From Prorocentrum cordatum (lineage: Eukaryota; Sar; Dinophyceae; Prorocentrales; Prorocentraceae), in NCBI GenBank assembly GCA_963575745.1, contig CAUYUJ010020262.1, forward strand, positions 65,001 through 87,235: a stretch of 22,235 nt of DNA, read 5' to 3'. How positions within the stretch are numbered: the stretch's first letter is position 1; each line of letters starts with the position of its first letter. Position numbers and translations under genes: made by a program. The notes below the pieces were generated by a model. That model was not told where the DNA came from, did no database searches, and saw only the letters and a program-made list of their open reading frames with translations. This document shows, one piece after another, positions 7,850 through 16,236 of this stretch.

Positions 7850-9415
7850 CCCTGAGACGTCCCTTGGTACGTCCCCTGGCACGTCCCTTGTCAGGTCCCT
7901 GGGCACGTCCCTGGGCACGTCCCCTGGCGTGTCACTTGTCATGTCCCTTGGCACGTCCCCTGGCGCGTGCTTCGTCACGTCCCTTGGCGCGTCCCCTGGC
8001 ACGTTCCGTGGCCCGTTCCCTGGCACGTCCCTGGGCGCGTTCCCTGGAAGTGGCCCGTCCTCTGGCACGCCCCCTGGCGCATCTCCTGAAACGTCCTCTA
8101 GCCTCTAGCACACTCTCTGGCACGTCCCCTGCCGCGACCCCCGACGCGATCCATGGCGCGTCCTGTGGCGCGTCCCCTGGCTCGTCCCCTGGCGCGTCCT
8201 TCGGCACGTCGCGTGGCGCGTCCAGTGACAAGCCCCCTTGCGAGCTGCACGTCGCTTTGCACGCCGGCACGCCCACTGGCGCGTCTCCTGGCACGTCTCC
8301 TGACACGACCCATGGCTCGTCCTCTGGAGCGTCTTCTGGCTCGTCCCCTGGCACATCCCCTGGCACGTTCCCCAGCACGTCCCCTGGCCCTGGCGCGTCC
8401 CCTTGTGTGTGTGTGTGTGTGCACTGCCACGTCCTTTGGCGCGTCCCCTGGCGCGCCCCCTGGCGCGTCCCCCTGCGCGCCCCCTGGCTCGTCCCTGGCA
8501 CGTCCCTGGCACGTCCCCTTGGCGCATCCCTTGGCGCGTCCCCAGGCGCGTCCCCCGGCACGTCCCGTGGCCCGTTCCCTGGCACGTCCCTGGGCGCGTT
8601 CCCTGAAAGTGGCCCGTCCTTTGGCACGCCCCCTGGCGCGTCTCCTGAGGCGTCTGCTGGTTCGCCCCCTGGCACGTCCCCGGGCACGTCCCCTGACGCG
8701 ACCCCTGGCGCGTCCCGTGGCGCGTCCCCTGGCTCGTCCCCTTGGCGCGTCCTTTGGCATGTCGCGTGGCGCGTCCCGTGACAAGTCCCCTTGCACGTTG
8801 CACGTCCCCTGGCGCGCTGGCACGTCTCCTGACACGACCCCTGGCTCGTCTCCCGGTGCGTCTTCTGGCTCGTCCCCTGGCGCATCTTTTGGCACGTCTC
8901 CCTGGCACGTCCCCTTGCACGTTCCCTAGCACGTCCCCTGGCCCTGGCGCATCCCCTCGTGTGTGCCCTGCCACGTCCTTTGGCGCGTCCTCTGGCGCGC
9001 CCCCTGGCGCGTCCACTGACATGTCTCTTGGCTCGTCCCCTGGCACGTCTTTTGGCACGTCACTTGTCATGTCCCTTGGCACGTCACTTGTCATGTCCCT
9101 TGGAACATCATCTGGCAAGTCCTGGGGCCGTCCCCTGGTGCGTCCCTTGGCACGTCGCGCGGCGCATCCTCTGGCACGTCCACTGGCACGTCCCCTGGCG
9201 CGTCCCCTGGCACGTCCTTTGACACCTCTGCTGGCACGTCCCCTGGCGCGACCCCTGGCACGTACCGTCGCCCGTACCCTCCCACGTCCCCTGGCACGTC
9301 CCCTTGGTTCGTCCCTTGGCACTTCGCCCAGAACGTCCTGTCGCACATCTTCTGGCACGTGGTACAACCCCTGGCACGTTCCATGGCTCGTCCCCCAGCG
9401 CGCGTCCTGTCACGG
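7850..9415. repeat. 12-bp minisatellite (GGCRCGTCCCCT), with higher-order repeats
   Basis: About 1.56 kb of a 12-bp unit, GGC(A/G)CGTCCC(C/T)T, with variants. A higher-order period of about 555 bp is visible. The word TGGGCGCGTT occurs at 8032 and 8591, and a block around AGCACGTCCCCTGGCCCTGG followed by a GT run occurs at 8374 and 8928. Because 12 is a multiple of three, five frames stay open over 250-420 codons (RGRA, GDVP, RPLA, GTSP peptides). These are not genes. Confidence 0.95.
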
Positions 9416-9469
9416 TCCTTAGGAGTCTTCTCATTTTCATGGTAGGGACAGGCTTGTTTTCTGTGTCAG

Positions 9470-9649
9470 AAGAGCGGGGCTTCCCGATCGGCGACGATAG
9501 CAGGATTCGGAGGCTACGCGGAGCGAGGCGAGGCGGAGGAGGAAGAGGGCGACGACGTCGTCGACGAACATGAGGAGGCAGCGAGTGGGCCTGGCAGATC
9601 CATGTCTCTTTCTGTGTCGCTCATGATTCCCTCGCAGGCTCACCAGTAG
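9470..9649 (+). CDS. Possible terminal exon, acidic protein of unknown function
   Basis: A pyrimidine-rich stretch and GTGTCAG (ending 9469) precede 59 codons that end at TAG 9647-9649. The peptide has an acidic run (EAEEEEGDDVVDEHEEAA) followed by a Ser/Met-rich tail. Composition is less repetitive than the flanks, and the acceptor is good for this region. No family is recognised and no upstream exon is visible: the 12-bp minisatellite lies directly upstream and would be intron. The acidic run could also be a degraded GGA microsatellite read in the Glu frame. Confidence 0.25.
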   Translation, partial: KSGASRSATIAGFGGYAERGEAEEEEGDDVVDEHEEAASGPGRSMSLSVSLMIPSQAHQ

Positions 9650-9948
9650 AGAGCTGTGGAGAGACAGGACAACCAACACAGTCCATCACAAGACAACTAG
9701 CCAGCAGTGATCTGCTGGCCAGCCGATGCGGCGATCGCCGATTTGAGCACCAATCCTAAAAGATTCGACTCGATTCCGATTTCGATCTGGCTTGGCGATT
9801 CGATACTGGTCCTTATTGGCAGTCCAGCGGGATCCTTCTTAGCCTTGCGCCCCTAGGGGAGTGCCAGCGGATCTTGCCAGCTGGGCGGTTTAAGAAGCGC
9901 AGCGGGGGTGGATCGCGTCGGGTGGGGGGGGAGGGCGAGGTCGAACGG
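9650..9948. other. No gene recognised
   Basis: Moderate-GC unique sequence, with GATTCGA-type words at 9763-9806. No RNA gene or exon supported. Confidence 0.4.
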
Positions 9949-10222
9949 GCTGTCCTGCAAGGGCGTGGGGAGAATGTATCACACTCGGCGGCGAGCGAGG
10001 GGGGGAAGTGAGAAGGAGAATGCCTTCCCAGAAGGCGGCGGGGCTTCTCAGAAGCCCTCGCGCCTTCTGAGATGCTTTTTTGCATCCCCGGAGAAGGCTT
10101 AGGAAACATCTCAGAAGGCCTGGGGACTTCTGAGCCTCCTGAGAAGACCTTCTCCTTCTGATTTCCCCTCGACGCTTGCCGTCAGGCTGTCCTGCGCGGG
10201 CGTGGGGGGATTGGATCACACG
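9949..10222. repeat. Direct repeat around a CTTCTGAG-rich palindromic block
   Basis: GGCTGTCCTGC then GGGCGTGGGG then ATCACAC occurs at 9949-9982 and again at 10186-10221 (237 bp apart). Between them are many CTTCTGAG/CTCAGAAG words, including a perfect inverted pair CCTTCTGAGATG (10063-10074) and CATCTCAGAAGG (10107-10118). The part at about 9990-10050 is an inverted copy of 5853-5935. Confidence 0.65.
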
Positions 10223-10740
10223 CGGGCTGGCTTCGTCGCGCGGGCTGGCGGGCTGGATCGGGCTATCGGGCGCAATGGCACGAGGAGTGTGCTCCTGAAG
10301 TCGCGCGGGGTGCTCCTGAGTGAGGGCGTTCCAGGGAGGGTATCGCCTTCGAGGACGTTTGGCGGACGTCAGCGGCAGGAAGGCGCTTGCCATCTGCGCT
10401 GGCGGAAGCACGCGGAGGCCCCGCAGGGGGCCGACGCCAAGGGAGGGCAGTGCCCCCCCGGAGAGGTCGGCCTTGGGGCGCCCAGGGCTTCCAAGGCTTG
10501 CCACGTGACTCTTCCGTCTGACGTCGTGCCTGCCTCGTGCCGCACACGTCATTTCCAGCCGGGGACCGGGCGAGGTGCAGAACATGTTCGCGCTGCGCTT
10601 CCTCGCGACCTTCGAGACAGAGGTCGTCCAGCCCCAGACGGCTCGCGCTCCGTGCCCGATCCCCGATCTGGCGCTCTCTGGATCACCTGGGGCTGCATTG
10701 ATCATTGGTCTACTCCGCCTCCGCCTCCTTCCTATTTGTC
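10223..10740. other. No gene recognised
   Basis: GC-rich, mostly non-repetitive. A short stretch near 10580 (peptide MFALRFLATFETE) follows a GTGCAG, but there is no donor, family or phase support, so it is not called. Confidence 0.35.
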
Positions 10741-11007
10741 GTCCTCCACCTCCCCCTCCTCCTCCTCCTCCTCCTCCTCCTCCTCCTCCTCCTTCTCCTC
10801 CTCCTCCGCCTCCTCCCCCCTCTCCCTCCTCCTCCCCCTCTTCCTCCTCCTCCTTCTCCTCCTCCCTCCCTCTTCCTCTCCTCCTCCTCCGCCTACTCCT
10901 CCTCCTCCTCCTCCCTCCTCCTCCTCCTCCCCTCCTCCTCCTCCTCCCCTCCTCCTCCTCCTCCTCCTCCTCCTCCTCCTCCTCCTCCTCCTCCTCCTCC
11001 TCCTCCC
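10741..11007. repeat. (CTC)n microsatellite
   Basis: About 265 bp of CTC with interruptions (CCG, TTC). The frames are low-complexity Pro/Ser/Leu peptides. Confidence 0.95.
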
Positions 11008-11100
11008 GTTTTCCTGGCCCACCGCTTCTCCTGCAGCGGCCCACTTTCAGGCCACGGGTTGGGGCGGCCAGCGCGCACTTCGGCCCGGCTGCTCTACCTT

Positions 11101-11258
11101 GAAGTCGGGCATGTCCCTCTACGGGAGGAATCTTCAAAGCTAGTTCAAAAATAGTCTGGGGAGGATTCTTCGAGTATATTGGACCCTTTTCGAATATCTT
11201 TGGACTACTTTTATTTTTTCGTCCAAAATCCGCCTGCAGGAGGACACGCCCGATCTGA
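11101..11258. mobile_element. Foldback element, family 1, copy 3
   Basis: The left arm GAAGTCGGGCATGTCCCTCT (11101-11120, continuing to 11130) and right arm (11228-11258, CGCCTGCAGGAGGACACGCC) are inverted relatives. The 97-bp interior aligns with copy 1 (AATAGTC after the left arm; TTTTTCGTCCAAAATCCGC before the right arm). At 158 bp it matches copy 1 at 155 bp, so this is the likely unit length. Confidence 0.65.
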
Positions 11259-11525
11259 CACTATCTTCGGGGTGCTGGGTCGGCGCTTGGAGGGAGCGCG
11301 CCGACGTCGGCCAAGTTCGGCAGCGGCGTGTCTGCGCTCTCGCCAGGCAGCTGGCCCAGAGCAGCCTGCTCTGAGTCGTCGCCCTGCGGTAGATTGGGCA
11401 GGCTGAACCTCCCTCGCATCGCACCGTGCTCGGCCCCCCACGCGATCCGACGCTGCGAACCAAAATGGCAACATCGCAAAACGTCGCGACCGGAGCCCCA
11501 GACCCCATCTTCCCGTGCCCTTTTA
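11259..11525. other. No gene recognised
   Basis: GC-rich sequence. Open frames on both strands carry no motif. Confidence 0.35.
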
Positions 11526-11652
11526 CGATCGGGCGGGTGGTAATGGGGGGTGACCCAAATGGGGGGCTCAGAAGAAGGCCCCAAAGGAGCCCTTTAGGGC
11601 TCCTTTTGGGCACCCAGCCATTTGGGCCCACCCCCAGTACCACCCGCACGAT
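11526..11652. repeat. Long near-perfect hairpin (foldback family 5)
   Basis: A single palindrome about 125 bp long is centred on the TTTA loop at 11593-11596. The inner stem AAAGGAGCCC/GGGCTCCTTT is perfect. The outer stem carries CCCAAATGG/CCATTTGGG and CGGGTGGTA/TACCACCCG, with short bulges. It lacks a spacer, unlike the other foldback elements. It is too long for a simple intrinsic terminator and there is no gene context. Confidence 0.8.
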
Positions 11653-11860
11653 TCGACCCGGATCGATCTTTGAGGGTCCCTGAGGCCCGAAGCCAGGCGA
11701 AAAAGCAGCCTGGCCCGAACAACAAGTTGCAACGCCAGGGAGCTCGGGCCGCCGAGTCGAACCGCGGCCTGCGGCTCCTGACGGATTGCTCGTGCGACGG
11801 CCCCGACACCCCGCCCGCGGCTTCTGATCCGTCTCGAGGGCGCTCGCGGCGCAGAAGAAG
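11653..11860. other. No gene recognised
   Basis: GC-rich lead-in to the next microsatellite. Confidence 0.4.
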
Positions 11861-12135
11861 GGAGGGGGACGAGAGGGAGGAGAAGAGGAGGAGAAGGAGG
11901 AGGAGGAAGAGGAGGAGAGGAGGAGGAGGAGGAGGAGGAGGAGGAGGAGGAGGATGAGGAGGAGAAGGAGGAGGAGGAGGAGGAGGAGGAGGAGGAGGAT
12001 GAGGAGGGAGGATGGATGGGGAGGAGGAGGAGGAGGAGGAGGAGGAGGAGGAGGAGGAGGAGGGGGGAGGAGGAAGAGGCGGAGGCGGAGGGCGGAGCGG
12101 GGGAGGAGGAGGAGAAGGAGGAGGGGAGTATGTAG
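11861..12135. repeat. (GGA)n microsatellite, left of gap
   Basis: GGA with GAA/GAT interruptions running into the assembly gap. The array is evidently what broke the assembly. Confidence 0.9.
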
Positions 12136-12235
12136 NNNNNNNNNNNNNNNNNNNNNNNNNNNNNNNNNNNNNNNNNNNNNNNNNNNNNNNNNNNNNNNNN
12201 NNNNNNNNNNNNNNNNNNNNNNNNNNNNNNNNNNN
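12136..12235. other. Assembly gap (100 N)
   Basis: Exactly 100 N, the usual placeholder for a gap of unknown size. Features on either side may not be at their true distance. Confidence 1.
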
Positions 12236-12720
12236 GGTGGAGGAGGAATATAAGGACTATGGGGAAGAGGAGGGATATGATAATTAAGTGAAGGAGGAGG
12301 AGGAGAAGGCAGAGGAGGAGGAGGAATAGGCGGAGAAGGATGACGATGCTGCTGATGATGATGCTGATGATGCTGATGATGATGATGATTATGATGATGA
12401 TGGTGATGATGATGCTGAGGATGATGATGTTGAGGATGAGGAGGATGACGCGGATCAGGAGGAGGAGGACGAGGAGGGAGAGGAGGATAATTGAGGAGGA
12501 GGAATATGAGGAATACGAGGTACATGAGGATTACGAGGAGGAGGAGGACGAGGAGGAGGAAGATGATGAGGAGGCGGATGCGGAGGAGGAGGATGATGAT
12601 GTTGAGGAGGAGGAGGAGGAGGAACATGAGGAATAGGAGGACTAGGAGGATGGGGAGGATGCGAAGGAGGTGGAGGAGGAGGAGGATGAGGAGGAGGATG
12701 AGGAGGAGGAGGAGGAGGAT
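12236..12720. repeat. (GGA)n / (GAT)n compound microsatellite
   Basis: GGA-rich to about 12340, GATGAT-rich 12341-12440, then mixed GAGGAT/GGA to 12720. Asp/Glu/Met-rich and His/Pro-rich peptides from this tract are spurious. Confidence 0.93.
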
Positions 12721-12848
12721 GACCAGTGTAAGCCCAGGACTCACCAACGATGTTGGAATACGCCCTCCCTTCCAAGCTCCCTCTCCATATGCCCCTACAT
12801 GTATTCTTTTCCATTGGGTGAAATGCCCCGTTGGGGAACAGCTGTGTG

Positions 12849-12994
12849 AGACTCCTGAAGCGCGCCAGGGAACCACTCTTAGGACTTCAACGCCACGGGT
12901 CATTTTGACTGCTGCGTATTGACGATCCTGAGCCGTACCAGAAAACCATTCCTGGGATTTCAACACCGCGAGTCAACGTAACTGTTGCGCCCTG
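12849..12994. repeat. Diverged 73-bp tandem duplication
   Basis: Two adjacent units (about 12849-12921 and 12922-12994) share the order TCCTGA, CCAG, AACCA, TTCAAC, CACCG/CCACG, GTCA, ACTG(C/T)TGCG. The rest of 12721-13055 holds no recognisable gene. Confidence 0.6.
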
Positions 12995-13059
12995 AGAGTA
13001 AGGAGTCGCTCCAACACAGAATTTCTAGTGCGTTAGCAATGACACCCCTTGAAACTCCT

Positions 13060-13175
13060 TTAGCTTTTGAAACGGATGGGCGCGGCGGCGAAGCGAGAGC
13101 CACATTTTGAAAACCACGTGCCCGCAACATGTGAAGCTCTTGCAATTGTTTGAAACGGATGTGCGCGGCGGAGGA
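13060..13175. repeat. Second cluster of the 83-bp repeat
   Basis: Two units with GCGCGGCGG cores about 82 bp apart (13080, 13162), plus the diagnostic GCGAGAGCCACATTTTGAAA and GTGAAGCTCTTGCAA. This matches the 6421-7075 array and shows the repeat is dispersed. Confidence 0.8.
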
Positions 13176-13319
13176 GGAATACCATCACGAATAATAGTAA
13201 TACAAAACATCATACTAGTTTTCAAAAGACGAAGAATAATACGACGAAGACGAATACGACTAACACGAAGACTAGTACGAACAAGCATACGAAGCAAACT
13301 ACTACTACTAATACTAATA
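13176..13319. repeat. AT-richer ACGAA/ACTAAT trinucleotide-like tract
   Basis: Degenerate CGAA(T/G)A and ACTACTAAT words. No gene seen. Confidence 0.5.
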
Positions 13320-13505
13320 CCGGAGGAGGCGGCGGAGGAGGAGGAGGCGGAGGAATACTTGGAGGAGGAGGAGGAGGAGGCGGAGGCGGAGGCGGAGGCG
13401 GAAGAGTAGGAAGAGGAGGAGGAGGAGGAGGAGGAGGAGGAGGAGGAGGAGGAGGAGGAGGAGGAGGAGGAGGAGGAGGAGGAGGAGGAGGAGGAGGAGG
13501 AGGAG
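13320..13505. repeat. (GGA)n microsatellite
   Basis: GGA with GGC interruptions, pure from about 13406. It ends exactly where the spliced-leader relics begin. Confidence 0.95.
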
Positions 13506-13585
13506 GTTCGGTGCCATTTAGCTCAAGCGATTTTGGCTCAAACCATTGTGGATTAAATCACGTTGGCCCACACCATTGGCTCAAG
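13506..13585 (+). other. Tandem dinoflagellate spliced-leader relics (about five)
   Basis: The dinoflagellate spliced leader is 22 nt and ends in CCATTTTGGCTCAAG. Here the outermost copy (about 13507-13527) still shows CGGT-GCCATTT-AGCTCAAG, covering nearly the whole leader. It is followed by CGATTTTGGCTCAAA (13528-13542), CCATTGTGGATTAAA (13543-13557), a poor copy TCACGTTGGCCCACA (13558-13572) and CCATTGGCTCAAG (13573-13585). Spacing is 15, 15, 15 and 13 nt, the length left when a new leader is joined at the AG inside the older leader (CCGTAG|CCATT). Such relics are known from recycled cDNAs in dinoflagellates. Copies two and five are clear; three is moderate; four would not be called alone. 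Position fits: the array sits at the 5' edge of the retrotransposon. Confidence 0.8.
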
Positions 13586-13752
13586 TAGCCCTGCCAAGGG
13601 CGAGGGTCTTTCTGTGTCTGCACGATATCAGTATTGTGCCCTCCTTCCTTCGACGCCCTGCTTCCCAGGCCTTTATTGCGTGGGGCGATGGCGAGGCAGC
13701 GGGTCAGCACCAGAAACGTGTTTCATGGAAGGATGATGGACAGCGGAGACGC

Positions 13753-14880
13753 ATGTCAGGTGGTCCCACGCGAAAGTGACAATGCCAGTATTGCCAATTC
13801 AAGACGAATCCCTACCACCAGTGGCACTGCATTCACTGCGGCATTTCCTGGGGTGCCCAGACGACGCAGGAAGAGCCCGACCTGCTGGCGTTGGAGGATG
13901 AGCCCCCCCTGGCCGTGGGTCTGCAGCCGCCACCAGGCCTCGGCAGGGGGACAAGGATCTCATCATCAAGGATATTGAGCAGTTCGCGGCCCTCGGCCGT
14001 AAGGCAGGCTATTCAAGCTTGGTCTCCAGGAACCAGCGGCTCCTCGAGTTCAAGCAGCGCGAGGCCGTGGCCCCCAAGGGTCCTCCGCTCCAGGTGCGGG
14101 CCCATCGTGCACATCAGAAGGCCGAACACTTCGATAAGGCGCTGGACACGGCTGTCGAGGATCTCAAGCGGTTGCGGCTCGGCGTGGTGGACCAGGAGGC
14201 CGAGGTCGCGGCGCTCACCGGGGGGCTGCAGAAGGCGGACAGTGACTACCGCGACCTGCTCGGCCAGATGTACACGAAGGCGAACAATGAGAAGGAGGGG
14301 CAGTGCGAGCATGCCAAACTCTTCCTGGGCCAGTTGCTGCAGGGCGACCACTCGTGCATCGACCTGGCAGGGTGCGAGGACATGTTCGACCTCGCCGACA
14401 TCTACGGGCTCAGCGAAACGGACAAGAAGGAGGCGGCCGCACGCCAGGGCCAGTTCCTCAAAAGGCGTGCAGGACGTGGCGAAACAGCTCTTCGGGGCGG
14501 CCAAGGAGACGGCGGAGCGGCTGTAGCGCGAGCACCGCGAGCACATCGACAGGCTCACCAAGAAGCGGGCAGGGTGAGAACGGCGATCAGCAGGCGGGGG
14601 CCGAGACGCGCGGGCCGTCGGCACTTCCTGCTCCTGGTCCAGTTGGGGCGGCCCCTGAGTCTCCTGGCACCCGCGGTGGCGGAGACGCCGCCAGCCGCGC
14701 CTCTCCACGGGTAGGCGCGCGCGCCAGGGTTGCCGAGGCTTTGGGCGCCAAGGGGGCAGGGTGGGATGGGGCCGCTGGAGGAGCTGGTGGCCCAGCCGTC
14801 GCAGCAGGGGGGGCAGGCGCAGGGGCGGACAAGCAGCGGGGGTGGCGGGCCTCGCCGGGCCGCCTGGGGGTGGGTGAGGG
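13753..14880 (+). pseudogene. Retrotransposon ORF1: RanBP2-like zinc finger plus coiled coil, broken
   Basis: The first ATG in frame before the finger is 13753 (MSGGPTRK). Codon 13777-13779 is TGA where this finger type has Trp, then CQYC (13783-13794), Asn at 13807, and CIHC (13828-13839). The spacing C-x2-C-x4-N-x6-C-x2-C is RanBP2-like. A frame change occurs at the G run 13946-13950. The second frame runs to about 14460 with charged helical sequence (EQFAALGRKAGYSSLVSRNQ; DTAVEDLKRLRLGVVDQEAE) consistent with a coiled coil. A further shift at the A run 14460-14463 leads to VQDVAKQLFGAAKETAERL and a TAG at 14524. After another shift near 14570, a Gly/Ala/Pro-rich stretch follows to about 14880. 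Such ORF1 proteins bind the element RNA. As read, it makes no full protein. Confidence 0.65.
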
Positions 14881-15024
14881 TCGGCCTCTGCCCCCCCCTA
14901 CAAAATATTATGCATCCTTTTTTTCCGATCGACTTCCTCGGGGGCGAGCAGCCCAGCCAGGGCAGCAGAATCAGATGGCGGGATCTAGCCAGGGAGAGTT
15001 TTTCTGCTTATAAGCCTGTAGCAC

Positions 15025-15973
15025 CGCAGCTTTGTCGTCAGCGAAGCAGTATTCCCCGGGGGAGCTATGGGCCACATCGTCGTGCTCCAGAAACTTCCTG
15101 TTGACCCATCCGATCAAATTGAGAACGGAGCCCGGCTTGAGACATTAGGTTGACGAGTATCCACCCGTCCGTTGTCGCAGAGGCGGGGGCTTCTTGAGTG
15201 GTGTGGCCGCGTCGCGCAGGAGCCATATCGGGATATGGATGCCGCCCGCCTGTGCCGAGAGCCTGCCGTATCCGCGCCGCCAGATGTTCAGGTGGATCAA
15301 CGCCCACGTGCCTGGCGGGTTCATCTTGGGATCGACCTACTTGCAAGATCAGGGCCCATTGGGGCCGCTCGGTAGTCCTTCTCCCAGCCGTGTCGGGGAG
15401 CAGCTTCATTCCTGGGGCCTGCCTCTCGTCTTGGGAGGAGATTGGGGCTTTTTCACCAGAGATGCCTCAGGTCATGGGGTGGGGCTGGGCGTCTCGGGGG
15501 CCAGATCATGGAGCCGAGCGCTTGCGCCTGTGAGTTGTAAGTCCACGGCGGAGGTCTGGGCAGCGATCGATTACTTTGTGGCGTCTACAGGGTTGGCCGC
15601 GAATGTGCATTCTTGTTTCATCAGGAGGCGATCCTCCGCCAAGCCGCGCTGGCCAGCGGTGGTGAAGTTCCAGGGCGCGCCTCTCGACGTGCTGGTCCAG
15701 GTGCTCCGTCGGCCGAGAGCGTTCCCTTCGGAAGTTGTGATGGGACCCGTGCCAGAGCCACCTGATTATGATGAGCTCGTCGGGTCAGCGCGCTCGGTGT
15801 CGTGTCGGGGGTCGCTGGATGCTTGTTATCGCCGTTTCGTCGCGGCGCTGGAGAGGGTGTTGGGCTTGCACCATGGGCTTCTGGATGACCCGAAATATTG
15901 TGGCAGGGCCGATGGGGCCACAGATCGCGAAGGTTTCCGCTTTCAGGGCTGCTGGTGGTCCGTATCCCAGTAG
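15025..15973 (+). pseudogene. Retrotransposon ORF2, AP-type endonuclease domain, broken
   Basis: HIVVLQ (15073-15090) matches the first strand of the endonuclease-exonuclease-phosphatase fold, but the Glu expected right after LQ is not there (LQKLPVD). A TGA follows at 15151, where the family has Trp, and the frame then changes. From 15194 a continuous frame reads GGFILGSTYLQD, LPLVLGGDWGF (GGDW at 15434-15445, with Gly in place of the usual catalytic Asn), AAIDYFVAS (15563-15589), and KPRWPAVVKFQG, where the His of the PHxPV motif is Arg. A tail typical of the family follows (RRPRAFPSEVVMGPVPEPP) up to TAG 15971-15973. In active elements this domain nicks target DNA for target-primed reverse transcription. 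Missing active-site residues indicate it is dead, apart from possible assembly errors. Confidence 0.72.
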
Positions 15974-16236
15974 CAGTCCTGAAAGCGTGGGTGGCGTGGG
16001 GTTTCTAAACTCTGCTCGGAGCTCGGAAATATAGAAAAGGCAGGATCTCCGTCGGGGCAAAGGTGATTCTATGCGCCGAGGCGAGGCCCGGCAGTCGTGG
16101 GTGCCGTCCTTCAGTGTTATGTTTGACGCCGCGTTCGAGCAGCTCCAGTTTTGGGGTGATGCACAAGGTTTGGCCCGCGCCCTCGCGCGCAAGTTATCCG
16201 CGGATCGAGGGGGGCAGTGGATAGGGTTGGGCGCAG

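Noticed and set aside
8105-9367. 420-codon minus-strand RG-rich open frame and other 250-330-codon frames nearby
   Set aside because: All are translations of the 12-bp minisatellite, which stays open in several frames because 12 is divisible by three.
10560-10630. Short exon-like stretch with MFALRFLATFETE
   Set aside because: Acceptor-like GTGCAG only; no donor in phase, no family, and it lies next to a microsatellite.
9890-11137. 415-codon minus-strand frame
   Set aside because: Half of it is the CTC array and the rest is dispersed repeat; no motif.
11140-12966. 608-codon minus-strand frame
   Set aside because: It spans the 100-N gap and GGA/GAT microsatellites; open only because of low complexity.
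13777-15153. Reassignment of TGA to Trp to explain stops in the LINE
   Set aside because: The nuclear code of dinoflagellates uses TGA as a stop, the helicase exon here ends in TGA, and the LINE also has TAG and frameshifts, so decay is the simpler reading.
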